A stretch of DNA of 64,000 nt from Marinospirillum insulare DSM 21763 (GCF_000686905.1 NZ_JMLW01000015.1:1-64000), one strand, 5' to 3'. Shown: positions 26,190-36,294, counted from the stretch's first letter. The notes: generated by a model from the sequence alone, not told the origin. Numbers and translations: made by a program.

Positions 26190-27206
26190 ATGAGCTTTTA
26201 TAAAACACTAGGCGCAGCCGCTGTCTTTGGTCTATTTACTGCAGCAAGTGCTGCAAATGCAGATACTTGGCGTTTTGGCCTAGAAGAAATTGAGGGCAGT
26301 GTTCAAGCTAAGTATGCAGAAGCATTCAAAGAGCTTATTGAAGAAAAAAGTAAGGGTGATATCAAAGTACAACTACTGCCCTATGGTAAGTGGGGTTCTA
26401 GTTATTCAGAACTTTACGATGCGATTCAAGGCGGTGCTATTCAGGTAGGCTTTGGTTCTGGCGCTTTAGGTGGTACCGTACCAGAGAGTCAGCTACTTAA
26501 CCTGAACTTTGTTATGCCCGCTGACCAGCTAAAAACGGTTAAAGTTTTAAACTCGCCTGAGTTTATTGAAAGTGAACCTTGGCAGCAGTCTTTCCGTCAA
26601 CGTGGCCTAGTACCCTTGGCTGAGCTGGCAGAAGGTTACCAGGTATGGACCTCAAACAAGGCTATCGAAACTCCAGCCGATATGGAAAACCTAGCCATCC
26701 GTGTTATGGATAACAGCTTATTGCGCTCAACCTACAATGCCTATGGCGCATCACCCATTACCATTGCCTATGGCGAGCTTTATAGTGCATTACAGCAAGG
26801 CCAAGCTCAGGGTAATATTCAACCTGTTTTTGCTCATGAAGAAATGGGCTTCTACGAAGTACAGGACTATATGATCTTTGCAGGACAAGCTCAGTTTGTC
26901 GCAACCCTAATGGGTAACCTTGACTGGTACGAAGGGCTTTCTAATAAAGAACAAGCCATGGTTAAGGATGTAACTCAACAGCTAGTACAAACGGGTTACG
27001 ACATTCAAAGCAAGTTCAATAAAGAACGCCTAGATACGATTAAATCAAAAAGCGATATTAATATTATCGAATTTAATGCCAAGCAACGTGAAGCGTTTCG
27101 TAAGCTAGCTGAGCCAGTGCGTCAGGTCTTTATTGATGAAGTGGGCGAGCGTGGTAAGCAGGCATTAGATATTTTAATACGCGAGTATGGTGCACCTAAT
27201 TCTTAA
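26190..27206 (+). CDS. dctP: TRAP transporter substrate-binding protein (DctP family)
   Basis: Periplasmic solute-binding protein of 338 residues with a signal peptide (1-24, ending ANAD). The fold markers are WRFGLEEIEGSVQAKYAEAFKELIEEKSKGDIKVQLLPYGKWGS and the NLAIRVMDNSLLRSTYNAYGASPITIAYGELYSALQQGQAQGN block, in which the Arg binds the carboxylate of the ligand. The substrate is probably an organic acid. A GGAG site precedes the ATG. The membrane subunits dctQ and dctM lie next to it but on the opposite strand, facing it across a shared terminator. Confidence 0.93.
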   Translation: MSFYKTLGAAAVFGLFTAASAANADTWRFGLEEIEGSVQAKYAEAFKELIEEKSKGDIKVQLLPYGKWGSSYSELYDAIQGGAIQVGFGSGALGGTVPESQLLNLNFVMPADQLKTVKVLNSPEFIESEPWQQSFRQRGLVPLAELAEGYQVWTSNKAIETPADMENLAIRVMDNSLLRSTYNAYGASPITIAYGELYSALQQGQAQGNIQPVFAHEEMGFYEVQDYMIFAGQAQFVATLMGNLDWYEGLSNKEQAMVKDVTQQLVQTGYDIQSKFNKERLDTIKSKSDINIIEFNAKQREAFRKLAEPVRQVFIDEVGERGKQALDILIREYGAPNS

Positions 27207-27255
27207 TTTTGCTATCAATGAATAGCTAATAGTAATAGCCTAAGCACTTTACTTA

Positions 27256-27300
27256 AAAGCCGCTGCAACGGATACATACTATATCTCTTGCAGCGGCTTT
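27256..27300. terminator. Bidirectional terminator between dctP and dctM
   Basis: AAAGCCGCTGCAA (27256-27268) and TTGCAGCGGCTTT (27288-27300) form a 13 base-pair stem with T-rich sequence after it on the plus strand and an AAA tract before it that gives T's on the minus strand. It serves both converging genes. Confidence 0.88.
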
Positions 27301-27317
27301 TTTATTAGCTAGCTATT

Positions 27318-28601
27318 TTACTGGCCACCTATGGAGGGTAAAAATAGTGATATTTGCGGAAACAGAATTAAAAGGATCGTTGCTAACAGTAAAATAAACA
27401 CAAAGGGCGGTGTGCCTCGAATTACATCCATATAAGGTCTACGAAACACTGCTATAGCCGTAAAAATATCACAGCCAAATGGAGGTGTCGCTGAACCAAT
27501 AGCAGCCTGCAAAGTAACAATAACACCCACATGAATTGGGTCTAAGCCAGTCGATTGAATCAGGGGTTTAAAAATAGGTACTAAAATAAGTATCACCACA
27601 ATAGGGTCAACAAACATACAACCTATAAAAAAAGCGATAGCTATCAATAACAGCGCTAAGGTTTGGTTATCACCCACTCGCTCAATTGTTGGTCCAAGTA
27701 GCTGTTCGGGAACACCTGCAGTGCCCAAGGTTTGAGAGAAAGCAGCACCTATGGCCACTAAAATAAATACCACGGCGGTAATCATACCTGTCGAAAGCGC
27801 TAAACCACCTAGATCACTAACTTTAACTTTTCGATAGATAACTACTTCTAATAACAGCGCGTAGGCCACAGCTATAGCTGATGCTTCAACCGCACTAAAG
27901 TAACCACCATAAATACCACCCACCACAATAACCGGAAAACCCATGGCTAAACTAGCTTTGCGTAAAGCTCTTAAGCGTTCTGACCAAGAAGCTTTGGGGT
28001 CTGAGGGTATGCCTTTAACCCTTGCCCAAACATAACAATAGGCAGAAAACATCAGCATAATCATCAAGCCTGGCAAGATGCCTGCTAAAAACAAATCACC
28101 TATCGAAGCCTTCATTGCTACCCCGTAGATAATGAAGCCAATACTAGGAGGAATGAGCAGCGCAACATCACTGGCATTAATAATAAGCGCCAGCGCAAAA
28201 GAATCTGGATAGCCTTTCTCTAATAAGCGTGGACGCATAGGTCCACCCATAGCAACCACAGTTGCCTGAGTAGAGCCTGAAACAGCGCCGAATAAAGCAC
28301 AGGAAATGGCAGTTGTAATAGGCAAGCCACCCCGAACATGACGAGTAAACGAGTCGACTAAATCAAGAAGGCGGTTAGCCGTATGGCCTTTAGTTAAAAT
28401 ATCGGCGGCAAATATAAACATGGGTACCGCTGCCAAAACCCAGCTACTGGCACCATTTGCCATCCAGCTAATCGCTTGGTCTGGACCAAAAAAGGTCATA
28501 TCGGTGAACATCATAAAAAGTGTGCCAACGGCTAAGGGAACCATCATCGGGAACCCCAGTAAAAGCAGCACAACCATAGTGACCAGTAATAGAGTTAACA
28601 T
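27318..28601 (-). CDS. dctM: TRAP transporter large permease DctM
   Basis: Inner-membrane 12-helix subunit of 427 residues that moves the solute with Na+. GFPMMVPLAVGTLF, IFAADILTKGH, GAVSGSTQATVVAMGGPMRP and FVDPIVVILILVPIFKPL are typical DctM segments. I took the ATG at 28601, which has GGAG seven bases upstream; the in-frame TTG four codons earlier would begin on that same site. It follows dctQ by 20 bases and shares its transcript. Confidence 0.93.
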   Translation of the reverse strand: MLTLLLVTMVVLLLLGFPMMVPLAVGTLFMMFTDMTFFGPDQAISWMANGASSWVLAAVPMFIFAADILTKGHTANRLLDLVDSFTRHVRGGLPITTAISCALFGAVSGSTQATVVAMGGPMRPRLLEKGYPDSFALALIINASDVALLIPPSIGFIIYGVAMKASIGDLFLAGILPGLMIMLMFSAYCYVWARVKGIPSDPKASWSERLRALRKASLAMGFPVIVVGGIYGGYFSAVEASAIAVAYALLLEVVIYRKVKVSDLGGLALSTGMITAVVFILVAIGAAFSQTLGTAGVPEQLLGPTIERVGDNQTLALLLIAIAFFIGCMFVDPIVVILILVPIFKPLIQSTGLDPIHVGVIVTLQAAIGSATPPFGCDIFTAIAVFRRPYMDVIRGTPPFVFILLLATILLILFPQISLFLPSIGGQ

Positions 28602-28621
28602 CTTGCGCTCCAAATCCGTTA

Positions 28622-29218
28622 TTAGGTGTTTTCAGTAGGTAATTCTGAGTATTCTTCTTTTTCACGAAAAGAGCGGTAGACACCTTTACTCATGAGGTTA
28701 CGCAGAATTGTTAAAACATACTGAATGCCCGCTAAACTAAACCCGATGGGTAGGGCTAGATTAACCATCCACATAGGTATTTGTAGCGCAGAGCTAGTAC
28801 GTCCTCGGCTATATAGAGCCAGGTCGTATTGGGCAGATTTGTAAGCAAAATAAAACATTAAAGTGGCAGTACCCACACTAATAATAATCAATAAAATTTT
28901 ACGTAGGCGATCATTCAGTAGGTCATAGACTGCCGACATACGAATATGCCTAGCATGGCGTGCAGCATAGGCAACACCAACAAAGGTTATAATAACAATC
29001 AACATTTCGGTAATTTCGTAGGTGCCAGGGATACCACGATTAAAAAACAAGTTACCTACCACATGGGCACTCATTAGGAATGCCATTATAAGTACGCAAC
29101 TGGCTATAACCTTACGCTCAATCCAGCCAAGCCCCCTATCAATTGAGTCAAGAAATGAAAGGAACGCATTATGTTTAAGCTGTCCTTGGCTAGTATTGGT
29201 TTCATCCGAGCCGTCCAT
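28622..29218 (-). CDS. dctQ: TRAP transporter small permease DctQ
   Basis: Inner-membrane four-helix subunit of 198 residues that completes the DctQM translocator. The FFNRGIPGTYEITEMLIVIITFVGVAYAARHARHIRMSAVYD region is the conserved DctQ core. The N-terminus is about 30 residues longer than the minimum. GGAG precedes the ATG at 29218. It is the first gene of the minus-strand dctQM pair, whose promoter region (29219-29404) is shared back to back with dtd. Confidence 0.92.
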   Translation of the reverse strand: MDGSDETNTSQGQLKHNAFLSFLDSIDRGLGWIERKVIASCVLIMAFLMSAHVVGNLFFNRGIPGTYEITEMLIVIITFVGVAYAARHARHIRMSAVYDLLNDRLRKILLIIISVGTATLMFYFAYKSAQYDLALYSRGRTSSALQIPMWMVNLALPIGFSLAGIQYVLTILRNLMSKGVYRSFREKEEYSELPTENT

Positions 29219-29404
29219 ATTGCTTCTCCTGTAAACAAGTAACGAGCCACCTTATTGCTTGTATCAAGAATAGCCTGTAGCTTTCTTTTACCTCATTGAA
29301 ACAAGCCTTTTGAAATGAAGAATGGCAAATGCATTTATGCATATCAAGCATTTTGATTATTTATTTTTATAGTAAAAACTACCTTGTTAAGGAATAACCC
29401 ACAA

Positions 29405-29845
29405 ATGAAGGCACTATTACAAAGAGTGAGTCGTGCAAAAGTAACCGTAGATAACCAGCTGGTAGGCGAGATAGGCACTGGTCTACTGGTGTTTTTGGGT
29501 GTAGATAAAGATGACACACCAGCCATAACAGAAAAATTATTACAGAAAGTTTTAAGTTATCGTATTTTTGCCGACGAAGCGGGTAAAATGAATCTTGGAT
29601 TAAAAGAAACCCAGGGTGGTTTACTCGTTGTTTCTCAATTCACCTTATCTGCAGAAACGCATAAAGGGTTAAGGCCTGGCTTTTCTTCAGCCGCTGAGCC
29701 AACAAAAGGTGAATTACTCTATAATCACTTTTTAACCTCTGCCAAAGCTAACCACCCACAGGTTGCAAGCGGCCAATTTGGAGCCAACATGCAGGTTGAG
29801 CTCATTAATGATGGGCCGGTTACTTTTTTACTTGAAAGTAAATAG
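29405..29845 (+). CDS. dtd: D-aminoacyl-tRNA deacylase
   Basis: Removes D-amino acids (and glycine from tRNA-Ala) mistakenly loaded on tRNA. The 146-residue protein has the family's VGEIGTGLLVFLGV, LLVVSQFTLSAETHKGLRPGF and the Gly-cisPro motif in NDGPVTFLLE. The ATG at 29405 follows AAGGA and matches the usual MKALLQRV N-terminus; a start seven codons earlier is not needed. The SDR gene begins 19 bases downstream and probably shares the transcript. Confidence 0.95.
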   Translation: MKALLQRVSRAKVTVDNQLVGEIGTGLLVFLGVDKDDTPAITEKLLQKVLSYRIFADEAGKMNLGLKETQGGLLVVSQFTLSAETHKGLRPGFSSAAEPTKGELLYNHFLTSAKANHPQVASGQFGANMQVELINDGPVTFLLESK

Positions 29846-29864
29846 TGTTTTAAGGAGTTCTATC

Positions 29865-30641
29865 TTGAGTGAATCTACATCACGCCCCGTTGCCCTAGTG
29901 ACTGGTGGTGCACAAGGTATTGGCCGAGCTATTTCTAGTGCGCTTTTACAGCAAGGTTGGCAGGTAATGGTTGCTGACATCGACGGCGAAGCTGGAACTG
30001 AATGCATTCATCTTTTTGACAGCTTAGGTAAGGTTGTTTTTCACCCTGTCGATGTTTCTCGCGAAGACCAAGTAAAAGAGTTAATTAAATTAACCAACGA
30101 AAAGTTAGGGCCAATTAACCTACTTGTTAACAATGCAGGTTTAGCTAACCCTTATACAGGTGCATTAGAAGACTTAGACCTAACCACTTGGCAACGCTAC
30201 TTAGATGTTAATTTAACGGGCGTATTTTTGTGCAGCAAGTACGCTGCGGCAGATTTACGCGCTACCAAAGGCAGCATTATTAACCTTGGGTCTACGCGTG
30301 CAACTCAATCTGAACCCGACACTGAAGCCTATTCAGCTAGTAAAGGTGGCGTTATTTCTTTAACCCACTCTTTAGCTATAAGCTTGGGGCCAGATGTTAG
30401 GGTGAATGCAATTAGCCCAGGTTGGATAGAAGTAGGCGAGTGGCAAAAAAATAGCTCTCGCTATCAGCCATTCCATTCTGATGAAGACCACGAACAACAC
30501 CCTGTAGGTCGCATGGGAAAACCCGATGACATAGCAGGTATGGTGTTGTGGTTAGCATCTGATTTGGCTGGTTTTGTAACCGGACAAAACTTTGTGGTTG
30601 ATGGCGGCATGAGTCGTAAAATGGTTTATAAAGAAGACTAA
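29865..30641 (+). CDS. Short-chain dehydrogenase/reductase (SDR)
   Basis: NAD(P)-dependent oxidoreductase of 258 residues with the classical SDR parts: cofactor motif TGGAQGIG, D in VADIDGE suggesting NAD preference, NNAG, catalytic Ser in NLGSTRA, YSASK, and a C-terminal GMSRKM. I placed the start at TTG 29865, seven bases after AAGGAG and just ahead of the Rossmann fold; no ATG or GTG lies there in frame that keeps this spacing, and earlier in-frame starts sit inside dtd. It ends nine bases from the ABC-F gene on the other strand. Substrate is unknown. Confidence 0.87.
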   Translation: MSESTSRPVALVTGGAQGIGRAISSALLQQGWQVMVADIDGEAGTECIHLFDSLGKVVFHPVDVSREDQVKELIKLTNEKLGPINLLVNNAGLANPYTGALEDLDLTTWQRYLDVNLTGVFLCSKYAAADLRATKGSIINLGSTRATQSEPDTEAYSASKGGVISLTHSLAISLGPDVRVNAISPGWIEVGEWQKNSSRYQPFHSDEDHEQHPVGRMGKPDDIAGMVLWLASDLAGFVTGQNFVVDGGMSRKMVYKED

Positions 30642-30650
30642 AACACTGGT

Positions 30651-32576
30651 TTAATCTAGGCCTAGCTCTGCAGTGCGGCTTTCTAATTCCTCACTGCTTT
30701 CTAGCCATTGCATCTCAATACTTTCCAACTCTAGCTCTAACTGCCCTTGGTCTTTTAACAAGCTTTGTAATTCATCTTTACGCTGGTTATCAGTGTAGAT
30801 ATCTGTGTCTGCTAGGGTGTTTTCTATCGTTTTTAGCTGTGCTTGAAGCGTTTCAATTTGTTTTTCTAACTTGTCTACCTGTTTTTTTAACGGCCTCAAT
30901 ACTTCTCTAAGCCGAGCCGCCTCTTTGCGGTCGAGTTTTTTGTTAACCACTGGTGTGGCTGTTTCTTCTTGTGGCTTGTCGGCCTTCTCTACTCTACGCG
31001 CTGCCTGCTGACGTTCTTTTAACCATTGCGCATAATCGGTTAGATCACCATCAAAAGTTGCTACCTTTCCATCGGCAACTAGCCAGTATTCATCCACCGT
31101 ATTGTTTAATAAATGCCGATCATGCGATACCACAATTACCGCACCCTCAAAGCCTTGTAGCGCTAGAGTTAAGGCATGGCGCATTTCTAAATCTAAATGG
31201 TTGGTTGGTTCATCTAGTAAAAGTAGGTTAGGCTTTTTCCATGCAATCATAGCTAAAGCTAAGCGGGCTTTTTCCCCCCCTGAAAAGCGACCCACCGCAG
31301 CCAGTACTTCATCACCCTGAAAACCAAAGCCACCTAAAAAATTGCGCAGCTCTTGTTCTTTTGCATCGGGTGACAAACGCTGAATGTGCAATAAAGGAGA
31401 AGCATCCACATCTAAGGCTTCTAACTGGTGCTGAGCAAAGTAGCCAATATAGAGGTGTTCACCTTGGGTGCGTTGCCCTGTAATGGGTGGTAAATCACCT
31501 ACCAAGGTTTTAATTAACGTAGACTTACCCGCACCATTAGGGCCAAGCAAACCTATACGTTGCCCAGGATGAAGTGTAAAACCTACATTATCTATTATCG
31601 GCTTATTTGAGTAGCCTAGGTTGGCTTCTCGCATAACCAATAGAGGGTCTGAGGACTGACTGGCTTCTGGAAAAATAAAGTGAAAAGGTGAATCAACATG
31701 GGCAGCAGCGATTTTCTCCATGCGCTCTAAGGATTTAATACGACTTTGTGCTTGCTTTGCCTTGGTTGCCTTAGCCTTAAAGCGACGTATAAAGTTTTCC
31801 ATGTGAGCTATTTCACGCTGCTGCTTCTCAAACATAGATTGCTGCTGCGCTAAACGCTCCGAACGCTGTCGCTCAAAAGCAGAGTAACCCCCTTTATATA
31901 GATGCAGCTGTTTATGCTCTACATGCAGCAGATGATCAACCACATTGTCTAAAAAATCTCGGTCATGCGAAATTAAAATTAAAGTGCCTGGGTAGCTGCG
32001 TAACCAACCTTCTAACCAAAGGGTGGCATCTAGGTCTAGGTGGTTGGTTGGCTCATCTAACAACATTAAATCAGATGGCATAAATAAAGTACGGGCGAGG
32101 TTTAAACGAATACGCCAACCACCTGAAAAACTGTCTACAGGGTTATTAAAAACTGCCTGTGGAAAACCTAACCCCGCCAAAAGCTGTTCGGCTTCGGCTT
32201 TTTTAGAGTAGCCTTGTAATAAATCATACTGACCATACAGCTCTGCTAAACGGTTGTTATCACCAGCTTTTTCAGCAGCGACTAAGTCTAGCTCTACCTG
32301 TTTTAACTCTTGGTGACCTTCTAACACATAATCTAAGGCTGCAAGCTGTAAACTAGGTACTTCTTGCGCCATGTAGGCAATGCGATCATAGCCAGACATT
32401 TGTAGCTCACCAGCATCTGGTGTAAGTTCACCTAGCAAGAGTTTGAACAGTGATGACTTGCCTGCACCATTGGCACCGGTTAGACCGACTTTCCAACCTG
32501 AATGTAGACTTACGCTGGCGTTTTCTAACAAGCGTAAATCACCGCGTTGCAGTGTCAGACCACCTAATGTCATCAT
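30651..32576 (-). CDS. ABC-F family ATPase, YheS type
   Basis: Cytoplasmic, ribosome-associated ATPase without membrane domain. The 641-residue protein has two ABC modules: Walker A GANGAGKSSL with signature SGGWRIRLNLA, and Walker A GPNGAGKSTL with signature SGGEKARLALA, each with LLLDEPTNHLDL. Between them is the Arg/Lys-rich interdomain linker, and after residue 540 a coiled-coil C-terminal domain (LRPLKKQVDKLEKQIETLQ). This fits YheS rather than EttA. Translation starts at the first of two adjacent ATG codons. It is divergent from the TIGR02444 gene, an order seen in pseudomonads. Confidence 0.92.
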   Translation of the reverse strand: MMTLGGLTLQRGDLRLLENASVSLHSGWKVGLTGANGAGKSSLFKLLLGELTPDAGELQMSGYDRIAYMAQEVPSLQLAALDYVLEGHQELKQVELDLVAAEKAGDNNRLAELYGQYDLLQGYSKKAEAEQLLAGLGFPQAVFNNPVDSFSGGWRIRLNLARTLFMPSDLMLLDEPTNHLDLDATLWLEGWLRSYPGTLILISHDRDFLDNVVDHLLHVEHKQLHLYKGGYSAFERQRSERLAQQQSMFEKQQREIAHMENFIRRFKAKATKAKQAQSRIKSLERMEKIAAAHVDSPFHFIFPEASQSSDPLLVMREANLGYSNKPIIDNVGFTLHPGQRIGLLGPNGAGKSTLIKTLVGDLPPITGQRTQGEHLYIGYFAQHQLEALDVDASPLLHIQRLSPDAKEQELRNFLGGFGFQGDEVLAAVGRFSGGEKARLALAMIAWKKPNLLLLDEPTNHLDLEMRHALTLALQGFEGAVIVVSHDRHLLNNTVDEYWLVADGKVATFDGDLTDYAQWLKERQQAARRVEKADKPQEETATPVVNKKLDRKEAARLREVLRPLKKQVDKLEKQIETLQAQLKTIENTLADTDIYTDNQRKDELQSLLKDQGQLELELESIEMQWLESSEELESRTAELGLD

Positions 32577-32620
32577 AGTAACTACTCCCGACCTATTCCC
32601 ATGATTTGGAAGGATAAAAA

Positions 32621-33208
32621 ATGCTGCTGCATGATAACCCTTTCTGGCGTTTCTCGCTGAGCCTCTACCAGCTCAAGCGAATAAAAGATGCTTGTTTACA
32701 GCTTCAAGATGACAGCGGCGCTAATATTAATTTAGTTTTTTTTGCTATCTGGACAGCACAGCAGAGATTACGCTTTAGCCCTGACTGGCGAAATAGTTTT
32801 ATACAGTTTGAAAACTGGCATAGAGATTACACCTTGCAGCTAAGGCGCCAGCGTAATGAATTAAAACTTATCGCTGAAAAAGCCGATAGAAATGAAGATG
32901 GCCCTTTGCATAGAATGCGTGAGCATATTCAAAAAGCCGAGCTATTAGCTGAGCAGCAAGAACAGGCGGTTCTTTATTTTTACTACCAAGAGCGTCAAGG
33001 TTTATTAGACTGTGAAAATCGTGAGGCAGCACTAATAGAGAACCTAGCCCATTGCTTTGATGATCCAAGATTAGTCGAAGATGAACCGCTTAAAGTGCTA
33101 CTCAATATTATGCTAGATGAAAGAGACGTTGAGCTTACTTCGGTACGCCTAAGAGAATACCTAGAGAAACGTTTTATTCGCCAGCAGGGAACTAATCCCA
33201 CCACCTAA
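32621..33208 (+). CDS. TIGR02444/DUF2390 family protein
   Basis: Small cytoplasmic helical protein of 195 residues of unknown function. It begins with the conserved DNPFWRFSLSLYQLKRIKDACLQLQDDSGANINLVFFAIW segment that defines the family. GGAAGG stands ahead of the ATG. The gene is regularly found divergent from the yheS-type ABC-F gene, as here, and is followed by a FKBP isomerase 48 bases on. Confidence 0.88.
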   Translation: MLLHDNPFWRFSLSLYQLKRIKDACLQLQDDSGANINLVFFAIWTAQQRLRFSPDWRNSFIQFENWHRDYTLQLRRQRNELKLIAEKADRNEDGPLHRMREHIQKAELLAEQQEQAVLYFYYQERQGLLDCENREAALIENLAHCFDDPRLVEDEPLKVLLNIMLDERDVELTSVRLREYLEKRFIRQQGTNPTT

Positions 33209-33256
33209 ACCCTAAACCAAGACTGCAAAACAATTAAGACTCACTAAGGAGTACCC

Positions 33257-33955
33257 ATGTACAAATCTTTTGCCAAGCTAACGCTAGCTACCTCACTAAG
33301 CCTAGCTGTAGCACTACCTAGCCTTGCCCTAGCAGCACCCAAAACTGAAGAAGAACGCATTGGCTATAGCTTGGGCATTATGGTCGGTCGTCAATTACAA
33401 CAAGACATTAGTGACCTAGACACTGATAGCTTTGGCGAAGCATTAAAAGACCTTTATGCAGGCAACACTCCAAGCCTAAGCGATAAAGAGATAGCACAAA
33501 TTTTAGACCAACTGCAGCAAAAGCTAGCTGCAGAAGCACAAGAGCAGGCGGCAGTGGCTGCTGAAGAAAACCTAGCCAAAGGTGAAAAGTTTCTTGCTGC
33601 TAACGCTAAAAAGAAAGGCGTGAAAGTGACTGATAGTGGCTTGCAATACAAGGTTGTTAAAAAAGGTAAGGGTAACAAGCCTGCAGCTAGTTCAAGTGTA
33701 AAAGTGCACTACGAAGGCAAGCTAATTGATGACACAGTGTTCGATAGCTCTTATCAACGTGGTGAGCCTGTATCATTTAAAGTCAATCAGGTTATTTCTG
33801 GTTGGCAAGAAGCGCTACAACTGATGCCTGAAGGCAGTGAGTGGGAAGTGTATATTCCTGCAAACCTAGCTTATGGCCCAGCGGGTGCTGGTGGCTCTAT
33901 TGGCCCGAACGAAGCCTTAGTATTTAAAGTTGAGCTGCTAGAAATAGAAGAGTAA
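33257..33955 (+). CDS. FKBP-type peptidyl-prolyl cis-trans isomerase (FkpA/Mip-like)
   Basis: Periplasmic folding helper of 232 residues. The signal peptide (1-27, ending ALAA) is followed by the helical FKBP_N dimerisation domain (about 30-110, Ala/Gln/Glu-rich) and the C-terminal FKBP domain (about 125-232: VKVHYEGKLIDDTVFDSSYQRGEP, VISGWQEALQLMPEGSEWEVYIPANLAYG). The Tyr, Phe, Trp and Asp pocket residues are present. A GGAG site precedes the ATG and a strong terminator follows. Confidence 0.93.
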   Translation: MYKSFAKLTLATSLSLAVALPSLALAAPKTEEERIGYSLGIMVGRQLQQDISDLDTDSFGEALKDLYAGNTPSLSDKEIAQILDQLQQKLAAEAQEQAAVAAEENLAKGEKFLAANAKKKGVKVTDSGLQYKVVKKGKGNKPAASSSVKVHYEGKLIDDTVFDSSYQRGEPVSFKVNQVISGWQEALQLMPEGSEWEVYIPANLAYGPAGAGGSIGPNEALVFKVELLEIEE

Positions 33956-33977
33956 TTATTTCTAACGGTTAGAAATA

Positions 33978-34004
33978 AAAATCCCCGCTTAATGCGGGGA
34001 TTTT
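33978..34004. terminator. Bidirectional terminator between the FKBP gene and pnp
   Basis: AAAATCCCCGC (33978-33988) and GCGGGGATTTT (33994-34004) form an 11 base-pair stem with a five-base loop, followed by a T-run on the plus strand and A's that give T's on the minus strand. Both converging genes end within about 30 bases. Confidence 0.9.
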
Positions 34005-34031
34005 TTTGCTTTAAATTAACTAGCTAGAAGA

Positions 34032-36164
34032 TTAGGCTTCTGGATTTGCCGCAGCAAAGGCTGCTTTATCTTCTTCAGTTACTTCTTTAATAGACAGCTT
34101 AACGCGATTACGGTTATCGATATCAATGACCTTAACTAGAATTTCTTGTCCTTCAGTTAAGTAATCTTTAACTGCTTCAACACGCTTGTTATCAATTTGA
34201 GAAATGTGTACCAAACCATCTTGACCAGGCAAGAAGGTAACAAAAGCACCAAAGTCTGCTAGGCGTGCTACTTTACCCATATAAACTTTGTCTATTTCTG
34301 CAGAGGCGGTTAGGCCAATAATCATGTCGATTGCAGCTTTGGCAGATTCAGCAGAGTCACCAAATACTTTAATCTCACCTGTGTCATCGATATCAACCGA
34401 AGCACCCGTTTTTTCGGTAATACTACGAATCGTAGCACCGCCTTTACCTATAACATCGCGAATCTTGTCTGTATCAATTTTAATTGTGCTCATGGTTGGA
34501 GCATTATCAGACAGCTCAGTACGTGCTGAAGGTAGAACTTGATTCATCTGCTCTAGAATATCTAAACGAGCAACCAGTGCCTGTTCTAGCGCAGCTTCCA
34601 TGATTTCTTCGTTAATACCTTCAATTTTAATGTCCATTTGCAGTGCAGTAATACCCGCAGCAGAACCAGCTACTTTAAAGTCCATATCACCTAGATGGTC
34701 TTCGTCACCTAAAATATCGGTTAATACAGCAAAGCGCTCGCCATCTTTCACCAAGCCCATTGCGATACCCGCTACAGGAGCTTTTAAAGGTACACCCGCA
34801 TCCATTAACGCTAGTGATGAACCGCAAACCGAGGCCATAGAGCTAGAGCCATTCGATTCAGTGATTTCAGAAACAACACGTAGGGTGTAAGGGAAGTCTG
34901 CTTCTTTAGGCAGCATGGATTGAACACCACGCTTAGCCAAACGACCATGACCAATTTCACGACGCTTAGGTCCACCCATAAAGCCAGCTTCACCTACTGA
35001 GTAAGGAGGGAAGTTATAGTGGAATAAGAAGCTATCTTTAAACTCACCTTCTAGGCTTTCTATAATTTGCGCATCACGGCTAGTACCTAAAGTGGTTACT
35101 ACTAACGCTTGAGTTTCACCACGGGTGAACAAAGCAGAACCATGAACCTTAGGTAGTACGCCAACTTCTATGGTTAAAGGGCGAACTGTTTTATGATCAC
35201 GGCCATCAATACGTGGCGAGCCGTCTAGCACGTTGTTACGCACGACTTCTTTTTCAATTTGTGCAAAAACCGCTTTTACATCATCTTTTGAAGGTGCGGC
35301 TTCGGCATCGGTCACTAGCTGATCAACAACGCTTTGACGCACTTCACCTAAACGATCATAGCGCTGCATTTTGTCAGTAATTTTATAAGCTTCACGAATA
35401 CCTGCTTCAGCTAAAGGACGCACTAGGGCATCGGTGCTGGTGTCAGCAGGTGCTGGCTGCCAGTCCCATGCAGGCTTGCCTGCTTCTGCAGTGAATTCTT
35501 TAATGGCTTGAATGGCCACTTGCATTTCTTGGTGTGCATAAAGTACGCCACCAAGCATTTGGTCTTCAGTTAGCTCTTTAGCTTCTGATTCAACCATTAA
35601 CACTGCGCCTTCGGTACCTGCAACCACCATATCTAGGCGTGAGTCTGCTAGCTGTGCAGAGTCTGGGTTTAACATATAACCCTCAGCATCTGTGTAACCA
35701 ACACGAGCTGCTGCTAAAGGCCCATTAAAAGGTACACCAGAAATGCTGAGTGCAGCAGAAGCACCTAACATTGCTGCGATATCTGATTCTTTACCACGCT
35801 CTGCAGAAACGACCGTACAGATAACCTGCACTTCATTCATAAAGCCTTCAGGAAATAGAGGGCGAATGGGGCGGTCGATTAAACGCGAAATAAGGGTTTC
35901 TTTTTCTGTAGGGCGGCCTTCACGCTTGAAGAAGCCACCAGGAATTTTACCTACTGCATAGGTTTTTTCTTGATAGAAAACAGCTAGAGGAAAGAAGTCT
36001 TGTGTTGGGTTAACGTCTTTTTTGGCTACAGCTGTACAAAGTACGCTGGTGTTATCAATAGTAACAAGCACAGCACCACTGGCCTGACGTGCAATACGGC
36101 CAGTTTCAAAAGTTACAGTGTTTTGACCATATTGGAAGGTTTTTTTGATAGCTACGGGATTCAC
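34032..36164 (-). CDS. pnp: Polyribonucleotide nucleotidyltransferase (PNPase)
   Basis: 3'-to-5' phosphorolytic exoribonuclease of the RNA degradosome. Two RNase PH domains, a KH domain (about residue 555-615: [22 protein letters not shown]) and a C-terminal S1 domain (about 625-690) are all present; [19 protein letters not shown] marks the second catalytic core. I prefer the GTG at 36164, which has AAAGGA upstream and gives the conserved N-terminus [13 protein letters not shown]; the in-frame ATG at 36185 would add seven residues with a poor ribosome site. It follows rpsO across a hairpin, the conserved autoregulated arrangement. Confidence 0.95.
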   Translation of the reverse strand: MNPVAIKKTFQYGQNTVTFETGRIARQASGAVLVTIDNTSVLCTAVAKKDVNPTQDFFPLAVFYQEKTYAVGKIPGGFFKREGRPTEKETLISRLIDRPIRPLFPEGFMNEVQVICTVVSAERGKESDIAAMLGASAALSISGVPFNGPLAAARVGYTDAEGYMLNPDSAQLADSRLDMVVAGTEGAVLMVESEAKELTEDQMLGGVLYAHQEMQVAIQAIKEFTAEAGKPAWDWQPAPADTSTDALVRPLAEAGIREAYKITDKMQRYDRLGEVRQSVVDQLVTDAEAAPSKDDVKAVFAQIEKEVVRNNVLDGSPRIDGRDHKTVRPLTIEVGVLPKVHGSALFTRGETQALVVTTLGTSRDAQIIESLEGEFKDSFLFHYNFPPYSVGEAGFMGGPKRREIGHGRLAKRGVQSMLPKEADFPYTLRVVSEITESNGSSSMASVCGSSLALMDAGVPLKAPVAGIAMGLVKDGERFAVLTDILGDEDHLGDMDFKVAGSAAGITALQMDIKIEGINEEIMEAALEQALVARLDILEQMNQVLPSARTELSDNAPTMSTIKIDTDKIRDVIGKGGATIRSITEKTGASVDIDDTGEIKVFGDSAESAKAAIDMIIGLTASAEIDKVYMGKVARLADFGAFVTFLPGQDGLVHISQIDNKRVEAVKDYLTEGQEILVKVIDIDNRNRVKLSIKEVTEEDKAAFAAANPEA

Positions 36165-36260
36165 AGATTTATCCTTTAAATTCATTTTTTTTCGCCATTA
36201 ATTAGCCCCTTAATCATACGCTGACTGGCAGCACAAACAAAGCACTAGCGGCTAAAATGC

Positions 36261-36294
36261 AAAACCCCCCGCTGCTTTAGCAACGAGGGGTTTT
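36261..36294 (-). terminator. Terminator between rpsO and pnp
   Basis: Read on the minus strand, AAAACCCC(T)CGTTGCT pairs with AGCAGCGGGGGGTTTT, giving a long GC-rich hairpin ending in T's. In E. coli a terminator sits at this place after rpsO with read-through into pnp; the same is inferred here. Confidence 0.82.
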
